NCBI RefSeq assembly: GCF_003853415.1
Contig: NZ_QTPP01000028.1
Coordinates: 47,069 to 111,068 of the forward strand
Source: Burkholderia sp. Bp9142
GTDB taxonomy: Bacteria; Pseudomonadota; Gammaproteobacteria; Burkholderiales; Burkholderiaceae
Reading direction: 5' to 3'
Length of the DNA stretch: 64,000 nt
The position numbers and the translations under genes were made by a program. The notes below the pieces were generated by a model. It had not been told where the DNA came from, searched no databases, and worked only from the letters and a program-made list of their open reading frames with translations. Shown one piece after another: positions 1-7,385 of this stretch; positions within the stretch are counted from its first letter, which is position 1, and each line of letters begins with the position of its first letter.

Positions 1-1357
1 TGTTGCCATCCCATAGCTGATTGAGCATCGCAAGGTTGCGCATCACGCTATCCGAACCCATGCCGTGCGACCCGAACACGATCCCGGCCTCGGCCGAAAC
101 TACGCCGCCGGACGGCCATTGCTTGCCAAGGGAGAAGGCGAGAGCTTCCGGTGTCACGTCCGCATAGATGAGGCGCGGAATCTTTGGCGGTTCCGGTTTT
201 TCATGCTCCAGATCGCGCAATTCGGCCTCCAGTCCGGCTGTAGGCTTCTGAGCCTTCGCAATGCCCTTGATCCTCTCCTTCATGCCGTTGTACTTCGCGT
301 CCCATGCGGCGATGTCGGCTTGATGGTCTTTCTGTGCCGGCTTGCACGCCTCAACCTGCTCCGTTTCGTATTCGCGAATCGCCCGCATAAAGAATCCGTC
401 GCATGTCGACTTTCGCTCGCCACTGTCCGCAATGGTAAGCATGAACAGCCCTACCGGCCCGGTCAGGCGTTCGGCGCGCTTCACGTCGGCGTGCGGTTGA
501 ATCGCCAGCGACAGCGCGGCGATTGCAGACGACGCGACCAGCGGCAAAGGAGCCTGCACAAACTCGCATACTTCGTCCACGGCGGCACGGATGCATGGCG
601 GCAAGCTCTCGACTGGGTATTCGATTGGCTCAATGCTCGCCGTCAGAGGTTGAGGTTCCGGCCATTCGGTCGCATCGCTGGGCTCATCAGGCGGCGCAGC
701 ATCGGGCGTTTTGATGCGGGGCAATGCAAGTACATCATCAGCCGTCGGCATCCGGTAGCACGCCGTTTTGAAGGCGTCAGTCCAATCCATCACGTCGCCC
801 TTGTGCGGCAGGCCCATAGCTGCCACATCAATCCGTTCGATGGTGCAGCCGAGTGTGCGCAGCTTCTCGGTCGCCTCCTCGGCGTACTTCGCGCCGGGGT
901 CATCGTGATCCGGCCAAATCAATACGTGACGTCCCGCCAACGGCCCCCAATCAGCAGCGCCAGCGCTTGACGCGCCGCCGGAGGTGATGCCGATAAATCG
1001 GCTTTCGCCCATTTTCGTGAGTGCATCTGCCTTCTGCTCTCCTTCCGTCAGTACCACTAATGATTTCGGAACCAACGATAGATCGGCCAGTCCGTACAGC
1101 ACCTTTCCACCGTCCTGCCTCGGTTCACCAAATTTCCAGTCCGCACCATCGTTCCAGAACGGGCGGACGAATTTTTCATGGCCGCCGCTCGCGTTCGGCT
1201 TGTGCATCCGCACGCGCCCAAACAGGATTGACCCATTGGCAGCGCGGTACAAATGTAACGCTACCGGCTCGAAGCCCTCGCGCTTTTTGAACTCGAACAG
1301 GCGACCCGCAGCGCCCTTGTAGTCGGACTCGCTCAACTCCAGTTCGGCCGTGCTCAT
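1..1357 (-). CDS. Toprim/DUF3987 replication protein of an integrated element (3' part outside window)
   Basis: The reading frame starts at ATG 1357 and is open for 452 codons to the left edge, so the C-terminus is missing. The N-terminal third has a Toprim-like core: a TEGE motif near residue 100 and a PDHDD acidic motif near residue 150, the arrangement of primase catalytic domains. The following region (LPPCIRAAVDEVCEF, then ALSLAIQPHADV) resembles DUF3987, a helicase-like family found in phages and islands, with a charged helical stretch after it. Its ATG overlaps the stop of the CHC2 gene by 4 bp (ATGA), so the two are translationally coupled and probably form one split primase. Expected role: replication of the excised element. 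Toprim assignment is fairly sure; the DUF3987 name is from memory of the family. Confidence 0.8.
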   Translation of the reverse strand, partial: MSTAELELSESDYKGAAGRLFEFKKREGFEPVALHLYRAANGSILFGRVRMHKPNASGGHEKFVRPFWNDGADWKFGEPRQDGGKVLYGLADLSLVPKSLVVLTEGEQKADALTKMGESRFIGITSGGASSAGAADWGPLAGRHVLIWPDHDDPGAKYAEEATEKLRTLGCTIERIDVAAMGLPHKGDVMDWTDAFKTACYRMPTADDVLALPRIKTPDAAPPDEPSDATEWPEPQPLTASIEPIEYPVESLPPCIRAAVDEVCEFVQAPLPLVASSAIAALSLAIQPHADVKRAERLTGPVGLFMLTIADSGERKSTCDGFFMRAIREYETEQVEACKPAQKDHQADIAAWDAKYNGMKERIKGIAKAQKPTAGLEAELRDLEHEKPEPPKIPRLIYADVTPEALAFSLGKQWPSGGVVSAEAGIVFGSHGMGSDSVMRNLAMLNQLWDGN

Positions 1358-1638
1358 CTCCCCTCCCATGCACCAAGTTCGCGAGCCGCCTGCGCGAAGG
1401 TCAGGCCACGCGCGCGGCGGAACAGTTCGAGCACGTCGCCGCCGGCCGCGCCACAGGCGAAGCAGCGCCAGTTTCCACGCTCAAGATGGATCGACAAGCT
1501 CGGGTTGCACTCGCCGTGGATGGGGCAACGAATTTGCGCATAGCCCGAACCGTTCGACTTGGAAATCTCGGCGCCCATTTGTGCCAATACTGCAGTCACG
1601 GGCGGCAACCAATCGGGGCGAAAAGAAGCACATTTCAT
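1354..1638 (-). CDS. CHC2 zinc-finger (primase N-terminal domain) protein
   Basis: A 94-residue protein that is essentially only a primase zinc-binding domain. It carries a CPIHGE...C..C pattern: CPIH near residue 40, then WRCFACGAAGGDVLEL, the classic CHC2 signature for binding template DNA. Full DnaG primases have this domain fused to Toprim; here the Toprim is in the next coupled gene. Start chosen at ATG 1638 because an AAGAGGGGG ribosome-binding site lies just upstream; an in-frame start 8 codons earlier has none as good. Its start overlaps the stop of the upstream small gene (ATGA). Probably initiates priming for the integrated element. Confidence 0.88.
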   Translation of the reverse strand: MKCASFRPDWLPPVTAVLAQMGAEISKSNGSGYAQIRCPIHGECNPSLSIHLERGNWRCFACGAAGGDVLELFRRARGLTFAQAARELGAWEGR

Positions 1639-1850
1639 TGCGCCCCCCTCTTCTTGCTGCACTTCCCCGTGGAACGGTGGGCTGTATCTTCGGGTACAGG
1701 GAGCACACCCAGCATGCTCAGCACGACAAGCACCTGATCCAGCCGCACGAGCATAGATACCGGAGATTTCTGCGACACCGTGCTTGTCCGCACTACGGCG
1801 AGGCCCGGATTGTCGAAGAGCACTTCGACATGCACATGTAGGGAGCCCAT
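1635..1850 (-). CDS. small hypothetical protein in the element's replication operon
   Basis: A 71-residue protein beginning MGSLHVHVEVLFDNPGLAVV with a lysine/arginine-rich C-terminus (GKCSKKRGAQ). I do not recognise a family. It is supported as a gene by a strong GGAGGAA ribosome-binding site before ATG 1850, by sharing bases with the alpA stop (TAATG) and by the 4-bp overlap with the downstream CHC2 gene. The tight coupling suggests a role in element replication or its control. Confidence 0.6.
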   Translation of the reverse strand: MGSLHVHVEVLFDNPGLAVVRTSTVSQKSPVSMLVRLDQVLVVLSMLGVLPVPEDTAHRSTGKCSKKRGAQ

Positions 1851-2110
1851 TACACTTCCTCCGCGCGATAGTTCACAGGATCGGAAAACCAGCGGTGCAG
1901 CTCGCGGTTGGGCCATGCGGCGCAACGTTGTGAGAAATGCTGACGGCGTGGGAAGCGGCCCTCCAGTTCACGTTTGCGAAGTGTCTCGCGGCTGAACGGA
2001 ACAAAGGCGCGTATATCGCTCCAACGCGAAAAACCGTCGAGCGGCAGGGATGCAGATTCGGGAAGATGCGCGCCGCTGTTCGAGGGCGTGCCGACTACTT
2101 TGGTCGCCAT
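1850..2110 (-). CDS. AlpA-type excisionase/transcriptional regulator
   Basis: An 86-residue protein whose C-terminal half fits the AlpA/MerR-like winged helix seen beside integrases: FSRWSDIRAFVPFSRETLRK is the helix-turn-helix region, followed by RELEGRFPRRQHF and a conserved tryptophan segment (CAAWPNRELHRWF). In satellite phages and islands such proteins activate integrase or act as excisionases. Start at ATG 2110 is preceded by a GAGG box; longer in-frame starts (for example 2149) are possible. It heads an operon running into the small ORF, CHC2 and Toprim genes. Confidence 0.82.
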   Translation of the reverse strand: MATKVVGTPSNSGAHLPESASLPLDGFSRWSDIRAFVPFSRETLRKRELEGRFPRRQHFSQRCAAWPNRELHRWFSDPVNYRAEEV

Positions 2111-2175
2111 GCTTGAAACCTCGCAAAAGGTCGTTGAACACGGCGCCATTACACATGAGCGGGGGCGGCGAAATC

Positions 2176-2205
2176 GCCAGTTGGCAAAACCCGCTGCCAA
2201 CTGGC
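2176..2205. promoter_or_regulatory. paired palindromic operator candidate upstream of alpA
   Basis: GCCAGTTGGC (2176-2185) and GCCAACTGGC (2196-2205) are exact reverse complements, and each is itself a near-palindrome (GCCA-N2-TGGC). Their centres are 20 bp apart, about two helical turns, so two dimers could bind side by side. They lie between the stop of the 259-aa gene and alpA, where the alpA operon promoter should be. No T-tract follows, so a terminator is less likely. Confidence 0.5.
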
Positions 2206-2212
2206 AAATCAG

Positions 2213-2992
2213 CTAACCGATCAAGAGCTCCAACCCAGCCTTGATAGTGGCTCGAATATTGGATGAACTCAGCCCGTGTCGGTTAGCGTCCGGAAGTGCG
2301 TCAAGAATTTCGCCGACTGCGGCGGCGATCTGATTGGCGTTCGGCGCATCGCCATTCCTATAGCGATTGGCCTGTTTCGCCAGCGTGAGCGCCAGAACAC
2401 CCGCCACTTTCTGGAACGTCGCGCGCTCTTTGCTGGACAGTTCGACAGTTTCACCGCCGGCCAATTGCCGCTCCGGACTTGAGAACCGTGACTCGAACCG
2501 CTCCAGTTCGTCACCGATAACCACAATCTCAGCAAGCTCGGGAAAACGCGGATCCCAATGAAAATTGTCCTGCCCAGAAAGTCCTTGCTGAGGATCGTGC
2601 TTCATTAGCTCCCATATCGAGCCGTCCGGACCAACCAACACCGTCGCGCTTTTCGACCAGTTGGCGCTCCATTCCAGCTCGCTTGCGAGTTTCCGTACCC
2701 ATTCGCGGGCTGTTGAATTCACCTGCATGTCGACACGGAACACGCCGGACAGGTACTTGATTGTCGCGCCGTCTACCGTGTCAAGACATACCGCACGAGT
2801 GTCACCAAGCAATGTGTACGGGGTGATCGGCCGCAACGGCACATCTTCGAGACACCAAAAAATGCCAAGCTCGCCATCGGCCATCAATCGGATAATGTCT
2901 GCTTGGGTGACAGGCTCATCGAGCGTAAGCGACAAACGCTCGGCAGCTTCGTCAAGAGAATAGGTGCGCTTTACTTTGTACAGCTTCCTCAT
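2213..2992 (-). CDS. hypothetical protein of the integrated element
   Basis: A 259-residue soluble protein starting at ATG 2992. The N-terminus (YSLDEAAERLSLTL, then ADIIRLMADGELGIFW) looks like a helix-turn-helix or MerR/DNA-binding-like segment. The middle is acidic and mixed, and the C-terminus (NANQIAAAVGEILDALPDANRHGLSSSNIRATIKAG) is helical. I do not recognise a named family. It lies 53 bp from the integrase stop on the same strand, a slot often filled by cargo or regulatory genes in islands. Base use is less GC-biased than the flanking chromosome. Confidence 0.7.
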   Translation of the reverse strand: MRKLYKVKRTYSLDEAAERLSLTLDEPVTQADIIRLMADGELGIFWCLEDVPLRPITPYTLLGDTRAVCLDTVDGATIKYLSGVFRVDMQVNSTAREWVRKLASELEWSANWSKSATVLVGPDGSIWELMKHDPQQGLSGQDNFHWDPRFPELAEIVVIGDELERFESRFSSPERQLAGGETVELSSKERATFQKVAGVLALTLAKQANRYRNGDAPNANQIAAAVGEILDALPDANRHGLSSSNIRATIKAGLELLIG

Positions 2993-3045
2993 TCCGTTCC
3001 CGTGTTTGAAAAAAGCGAAATTTGCACGAGTGTTGGATTCGCTGG

Positions 3046-4266
3046 CTACTCACCATGCAACTCCTCTCTGGGAACGACCGTGGCGCCGGCCTTGAGCGAA
3101 TCGAGATAGTCCGCCCACGCCTGCATCATCCGAGTCCGGTCGGTGATGAACTTGGTCCGGTTATAGGCCGTCCCAAGCGCATCCGGCACCTTGTGTGCCA
3201 GTTGGTGTTCGATCACCTCCGCGGGAAAATGCAATTGCTCATGCAGTATCGTGCGCGCCATCGCCCGGAAGCCGTGGCCGGTAATTTCCGTTTTCGTGTC
3301 GAAGCCCATGCGTCGCAGGCCTGCATTGATTGCCGCCTCGCTCATAGGTTTCTTCGGGTCGCGACCGGGGAACACATACTCCCGGTTGCCGGTGAGGGCG
3401 TGCAGTTCGCGCAAAGTCGCAACGGCCTGAGCCGCGAGCGGCACCAAGTGTTCGGTCTTTGTCTTCGTCACGGTGTAGCGCCATTCCGCCCGGTCCAGAT
3501 CGAATTCCGCCCACTTCGCCATGCGTAACTCGCCGGGCCGCACGAACAAAAGAGGCGCGAGTCGCAGCGCACATTGCACGACGAATGTCCCGCTAAAAGC
3601 TTCAAACGCCCGCAGCATTTCTGCCACCTTGGTTGGTTCCGTGATCGACGCATAGTGTTTAGGCTGCCAAGGCGGCAACGCGCCCCGCAGATCGCCAGAC
3701 GGATCGCGCTCAGCCCGCCCTGTCGCAACTGCGTAGCGGAACACTTGCCCGCTGTTCTGCAACGCACGGTGCGCCGTTTCCAGTACGCCGCGCCCCTCAA
3801 TGCGACGCAGGACACCGAGCAATTCGGGCGCTTTCACGTCGGCAATCGGGCGAGCGCCAATCCATGGAAAAACATCTCGCTCTAGCCTACGGATGATCTT
3901 CTCGCCGTGGCTTGGCGCCCAACTGGGTGCATGTTTCGCGTACCACTCGCGGGCTACGGCCTCAAAAGTATTGGCGGCGCGCTCGTTGGCTGTAGCTTTT
4001 TGAACCTTGCGCTGTACGCCCGGATCTACGCCGTTCGCGAGCAACTTACGGGCAGCATCCCGACGCTCACGCGCTTCCTTCAGACTAATGTCTGGATAGA
4101 CGCCCATCGACAGGCTCTTCTCCTTACCGCCGAACCGGTACTTCAGCCGCCACCACTTCCCCCCAGCGGGGGTAACAAGCAAATATAGGCCGCGCTCGTC
4201 GAACAGCTTCTGCTGCTTCTCCGGGATAGGTTTTGCGTTGCGAACCGTCAAATCCGTCAATGCCAT
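3046..4266 (-). CDS. site-specific tyrosine integrase (P4/DUF4102 type)
   Basis: A 406-residue integrase with the N-terminal arm-binding DUF4102-like domain (LTVRNAKPIPEKQQKLFDE, GLYLLVTPAGGKWW, residues 1-90), a central SAM-like core-binding region (about 100-190) and the catalytic domain. Catalytic residues visible: Arg243 in VRPGEL, His331-x-x-Arg334 in HGFR, His354 or His358, and Tyr368 in AYNR. Length is normal for the family. Start taken at ATG 4266 (MALTDLTV), the family's usual N-terminus; an extension to 4314 adds non-homologous residues. It faces the element interior and lies about 620 bp from the 3' end of tRNA-Ala, the expected attachment site. Confidence 0.95.
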   Translation of the reverse strand: MALTDLTVRNAKPIPEKQQKLFDERGLYLLVTPAGGKWWRLKYRFGGKEKSLSMGVYPDISLKEARERRDAARKLLANGVDPGVQRKVQKATANERAANTFEAVAREWYAKHAPSWAPSHGEKIIRRLERDVFPWIGARPIADVKAPELLGVLRRIEGRGVLETAHRALQNSGQVFRYAVATGRAERDPSGDLRGALPPWQPKHYASITEPTKVAEMLRAFEAFSGTFVVQCALRLAPLLFVRPGELRMAKWAEFDLDRAEWRYTVTKTKTEHLVPLAAQAVATLRELHALTGNREYVFPGRDPKKPMSEAAINAGLRRMGFDTKTEITGHGFRAMARTILHEQLHFPAEVIEHQLAHKVPDALGTAYNRTKFITDRTRMMQAWADYLDSLKAGATVVPREELHGE

Positions 4267-4268
4267 GT

Positions 4269-4481
4269 TCAAGCCCTCGGTGTAACGGTGCGAGTCGCGT
4301 TCAGAAACGCGCAAAGCTCTGCGGTTTCAGCGGCGGTCAAACTAAGCTGGCGAGTGCCAAGGCGCAATGACAGTGCTCCATCGTTATCGATCGTGAAGCG
4401 CAGCAGGACGCCGCACTCGGTGTTCAAGCTGGGCTGCGCGTTCCTGCTTCCGAAGCTCGCCGGGATCGACGCCCGCGACAA
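4269..4481 (-). CDS. possible small ORF upstream of the integrase
   Basis: An open frame ends 2 bp before the integrase start. Its C-terminal part (LRFTIDNDGALSLRLGTRQL then LTAAETAELCAFLNATRT) looks like plausible protein. The first roughly 20 codons overlap the degenerate integrase in another frame, and no ATG or clear ribosome-binding site marks a start (the outermost start is TTG at 4481). It may be the tail of a gene truncated by recombination with the older integrase remnant. Function unknown. Confidence 0.35.
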   Translation of the reverse strand: MSRASIPASFGSRNAQPSLNTECGVLLRFTIDNDGALSLRLGTRQLSLTAAETAELCAFLNATRTVTPRA

Positions 4482-4655
4482 GCAGTTCGCGCGCCTGGTC
4501 GCGACGCTCGCGAGCCTCGCTAACCTTCACCTCGGAAAACACGCCCAGCGACAGCCGCTTTTCGCACCCTTCAAACCTGAACTTCAGGCGCCACTATTTA
4601 CCCCCATTCGGATGGATTTCGAGATACCCCCCTTGCTGTCGTACATGCGCTAAGC
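4384..4655 (-). pseudogene. degenerate N-terminal fragment of a second DUF4102 integrase
   Basis: Translating the minus strand gives GGYLEIHPNGGK, then an in-frame TAG, then WRLKFRFEGCEKRLSLGVFS and EVKVSEARERRDQARELLVA. This aligns to residues about 25-90 of the intact integrase next door (YLLVTPAGGKWWRLKYRF, SMGVYPDISLKEARERRD) but is clearly divergent, so it is a different integrase rather than a copy. Just before it the expected MYDSKG segment sits in another frame, showing a frameshift. The catalytic domain is absent. It lies between the intact integrase and tRNA-Ala, as expected for a relic of an earlier insertion at this tRNA. Confidence 0.82.
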
Positions 4656-4810
4656 CTTGGAGCGGGGGGGCCGCGTCCACGGCCTCATCCGACAAGGATT
4701 TCCGGGCTCCTTCTGTCATGGCAGGGGTAACATATTTCCGGCATCTGACAGTAACCACCAAAGCAACCCCATCCAAACGGTGGTAACTACGTGTAGAACA
4801 TTGTAGACGA

Positions 4811-4850
4811 TAAAAACAAAAAACCCCGCGGAGCCAAGCCCGGCGGGGTT
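4811..4850 (-). terminator. rho-independent terminator downstream of tRNA-Ala
   Basis: The arms AACCCCGC (4822-4829) and GCGGGGTT (4843-4850) form a hairpin. On the minus strand it is followed by TTTTTTGTTTTT. It sits 36 bp beyond the tRNA 3' end and would terminate the tRNA transcript, and also insulate the element. Confidence 0.8.
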
Positions 4851-4885
4851 TTCTGGTCAAACTTTGGTGCAACGAGGAATCTTGT

Positions 4886-4961
<76 letters not shown>

Positions 4962-5028
4962 AACAGTCCACCATCATACACATGCATTTCCGCGCTTGGC
5001 AATAGGGGTTCCGTCACCGCCGAATGCG

Positions 5029-5388
5029 TCACTTCGACGGCGCGCCGGCCAGCACCCATTCGACCACGGAACGCAGATCCGCGTCGCTCATGCGCGGGTG
5101 CGCCGGCATCGGAATCGCGCCCCAGACGCCGGAGCCGCCGTCCTTCACCTTCTTCGACAGCTTCGCGGCGGCCTGCGGATCGGACTTGTAGCGGGCGGCG
5201 ATATCCTTGAACGACGGGCCGACGAGCTTGCGGTCCACCGCGTGGCAGCCCATGCAGGCGTTGCTGCGCGCGACCTTCAGGCCGTCGCCGACGTCCGCAT
5301 GCGCCGTGCCGAGCGCCGCTGCCGCGAGCCCCGCGGCCGCGGCGCCCTGCACCATCCATTGCCGGATCTTCATCTGCATCGACTTCAT
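5029..5388 (-). CDS. class I c-type cytochrome, periplasmic
   Basis: A 119-residue precursor: signal peptide at residues 1-31 (MKIRQWMV then an Ala-rich core ending in AHA), a haem-binding CMGCH at 45-49, and the distal methionine region IPMPAHPRMSDADLRSVVEW typical of small cytochromes c551/c552. Expected to carry electrons in the periplasm, for example to a terminal oxidase. Its ATG overlaps the stop of the BON-domain gene (ATGA), so it is the last gene of the yraN-diaA-dolP-like operon. Confidence 0.9.
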   Translation of the reverse strand: MKSMQMKIRQWMVQGAAAAGLAAAALGTAHADVGDGLKVARSNACMGCHAVDRKLVGPSFKDIAARYKSDPQAAAKLSKKVKDGGSGVWGAIPMPAHPRMSDADLRSVVEWVLAGAPSK

Positions 5389-6182
5389 TGCGGCGTTGCC
5401 TTCGGGTTGCCCGGGTGCACGCTCGACGAATTCGAGATCGGCGCGGGCGGCTGCAGCGGCGTGGACTGGACCGACGCATCGGGCACCGCACCGACTGTCG
5501 CGGCATCCGCGGGGGCGGCCGCGGCCTGCGCACCGGACGCATCGCTCGGCGACGCGGCCTGCAATGCCTGCGCGTCCTGCGGCTTGACGTACTGGAACAC
5601 CTTCACGACCTTCTCGACGCCCGGCACCTGGCTCGCCGCATCGGCGCCGCGATTGCCTTCGTCGACCGTCACGAGCCCCATCAGGTAGATGTTGCCGCGC
5701 TCGCTGACGACCTTGTAGTAGTTCGCCGACAGCCCCTTCGTCGCGATCAGCTCGGACTTCACGCGCCCTTCGAGGTACGAGTCGTTCGCGCGCGACGACA
5801 GCGACGATGCCGGCTCGACCGACAGCTCGTTGACGATCGCGTTCACGTTGTTGATGCCGCGCACGATTTCCTCGGCGCGCTGCTTCGACGCGTTGTTCGG
5901 CACTTCGCCCGTCAGCAGCACACGGCGGTTGAACACCGTGACGTTCACGTGCGACTGGTCCGGCAGCCCGTTGTTGATCTGCGTGAGCGACTTGACCTGG
6001 ATCTCGCGATCCTCGGTCTGCGCGCCGAGCGTGCGGCGATCGGTCGCGATCAGCGCGCCGCCGCCGGCCGCCGCACCCAGCACGCCGAGCACGCAGCCCT
6101 GCAGCGACAGCGCGAGGCCCGCCGTCAGCGCGGCGAGCAAGGTGGTTCTGACGAGCGTCTGTTTGACGCGGCTTTGATTCAT
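5385..6182 (-). CDS. BON-domain outer-membrane lipoprotein (DolP/YraP-like)
   Basis: A 265-residue lipoprotein with signal sequence and lipobox LQGC (Cys near residue 30), then two BON domains (about 50-120 and 125-195; IQVKSLTQINNGLPDQSHVN and YLEGRVKSELIATKGLSANY are their starts), followed by an Ala/Pro/Ser-rich tail of about 70 residues not found in E. coli DolP. DolP-type proteins bind anionic phospholipid and support outer-membrane integrity. Start at ATG 6182 has a GGAGAG ribosome-binding site. It follows diaA by 17 bp, the same order as E. coli diaA-dolP. Confidence 0.9.
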   Translation of the reverse strand: MNQSRVKQTLVRTTLLAALTAGLALSLQGCVLGVLGAAAGGGALIATDRRTLGAQTEDREIQVKSLTQINNGLPDQSHVNVTVFNRRVLLTGEVPNNASKQRAEEIVRGINNVNAIVNELSVEPASSLSSRANDSYLEGRVKSELIATKGLSANYYKVVSERGNIYLMGLVTVDEGNRGADAASQVPGVEKVVKVFQYVKPQDAQALQAASPSDASGAQAAAAPADAATVGAVPDASVQSTPLQPPAPISNSSSVHPGNPKATPQ

Positions 6183-6199
6183 CGACGGCTCTCCTTCGT

Positions 6200-6784
6200 T
6201 CAATCCTCACCCAGCAGCATCGCGTCGATGCCGTCGCACAGGCAGTGGATGGTCAGCAGATGGACTTCGTGGACGCGCGCCGCACGCGAGGCGGGCACGC
6301 TGATCGGAATATCGGTGTCGGACAGCGCGGCCGCGATGGCGTGGTCGCTGCCGCCCGTCAGCGCGACGACGGTCATCTCGCGCTCGTGCGCCTCGTCGAT
6401 CGCGGCCAGCACGCGCGGCGACGCGCCGCTCGCGTCGAGCACCAGCAGGATGTCGCCGGTCTGCCCGAGCACGCGCACCTGCTGCGCGAACAGCTGGTCG
6501 GCGGCCAACGCCCCCATGAGGCCGCCCTGCGACGCATCGGTGGCCAGCGCGATCGCGGGCAGGCCCGGACGCTCGCGCTCGAAGCCGCCGACGAGCGACA
6601 CGGCGAGGTAGTGCGCGGCGGCAGCCGACGGGCCGTCGCCGCACGCGACGATCTTGTTGCCGTTCGCCAGCGCGGCGAACATCGCGTCGACCGCGGCCGC
6701 GATCGGCAGCGACAGCGCATCGGCCGCTTCGGCGTGAAGCGCGGCGCTGTCGCGGAAATGTTGCTGAATACGTTCGACTGACAT
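6200..6784 (-). CDS. diaA: SIS-domain protein DiaA (DnaA initiator-associating protein/phosphoheptose isomerase family)
   Basis: A 194-residue SIS-domain protein whose length and sequence follow E. coli DiaA: NGNKIVACGDGPSAAAAHYL at about 42-61, FERERPGLPAIAL at about 68-80, and LLTIHCLCDGIDAMLL at the C-terminus. DiaA is a tetramer that binds DnaA and promotes timely replication initiation. GmhA (sedoheptulose-7-phosphate isomerase) is the closest alternative, but the yraN-diaA-BON lipoprotein order supports DiaA. Start ATG 6784. Confidence 0.82.
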   Translation of the reverse strand: MSVERIQQHFRDSAALHAEAADALSLPIAAAVDAMFAALANGNKIVACGDGPSAAAAHYLAVSLVGGFERERPGLPAIALATDASQGGLMGALAADQLFAQQVRVLGQTGDILLVLDASGASPRVLAAIDEAHEREMTVVALTGGSDHAIAAALSDTDIPISVPASRAARVHEVHLLTIHCLCDGIDAMLLGED

Positions 6785-6910
6785 CGATTCCTGGTGAACT
6801 GGGCGCGTGGCACGCCGCGCGCAACGTCATGGGTGCGGCGAGTTTACCGCACTCCGGCATCCTCTCCGGCGGTATGGCAAGAACTCTTTACATCTCGTCA
6901 CAGCTCGCGG

Positions 6911-7339
6911 CTACGCATCGTCGGCACGAAATGCGTCACGCAGCCACTCGAGCCGGCCGGCCTCGAACGCGACGACGTCGAAACGGCACGCGGCGCCCGC
7001 GCCGTGCCGCACCCAGAAATGGAGCGCGGCCGCGACCAGACGCCGCCGCTTGCGCCAGCCGACGCTCGCGGCCGCGCCGCCGTGCCGGCTGCTGCGCCGC
7101 GCGCGCACCTCGACGAACACGAGCGTGCCGTCGGGCGTGCGCATCACGAGGTCGAGCTCGCCGCCGCGCATCGTCACGTTCGCCGCGACGCATACGAGGC
7201 CGCGGCGCTCCAGGAATTGCCGCGCGCGCTGCTCGAACGTCGCACCCACCGATCTGGATCGCGCCGCGCGGGAAAAGTTGCCGCCGCCGGGCGGCAAACC
7301 GCGCCCGCTGCCCTGCGCGGCCGGCGCCGCGTGGCACAA
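6911..7339 (-). CDS. yraN: YraN family protein (UPF0102, endonuclease-like fold)
   Basis: A 142-residue protein with the UPF0102 core: GATFEQRARQFLERRGLVCV, then TMRGGELDLVMRTPDGTLVF and VEVRARRS, which form a restriction-endonuclease-like E/D-x-K-type pattern. Molecular role is not settled. The start is taken as TTG 7339 (reading (M)CHAAPAAQ) because AAGGA lies 7 bases upstream; the only upstream ATG (7387) lacks this and would overlap the rsmI start. First gene of the operon with diaA, the BON lipoprotein and cytochrome c. The lpoA gene that precedes yraN in E. coli is absent. Confidence 0.85.
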   Translation of the reverse strand: MCHAAPAAQGSGRGLPPGGGNFSRAARSRSVGATFEQRARQFLERRGLVCVAANVTMRGGELDLVMRTPDGTLVFVEVRARRSSRHGGAAASVGWRKRRRLVAAALHFWVRHGAGAACRFDVVAFEAGRLEWLRDAFRADDA

Positions 7340-7385
7340 TGCCGTCCTTGTTCCGCTTGCGCCGCGATTGCGCGCATTGCCTGCC

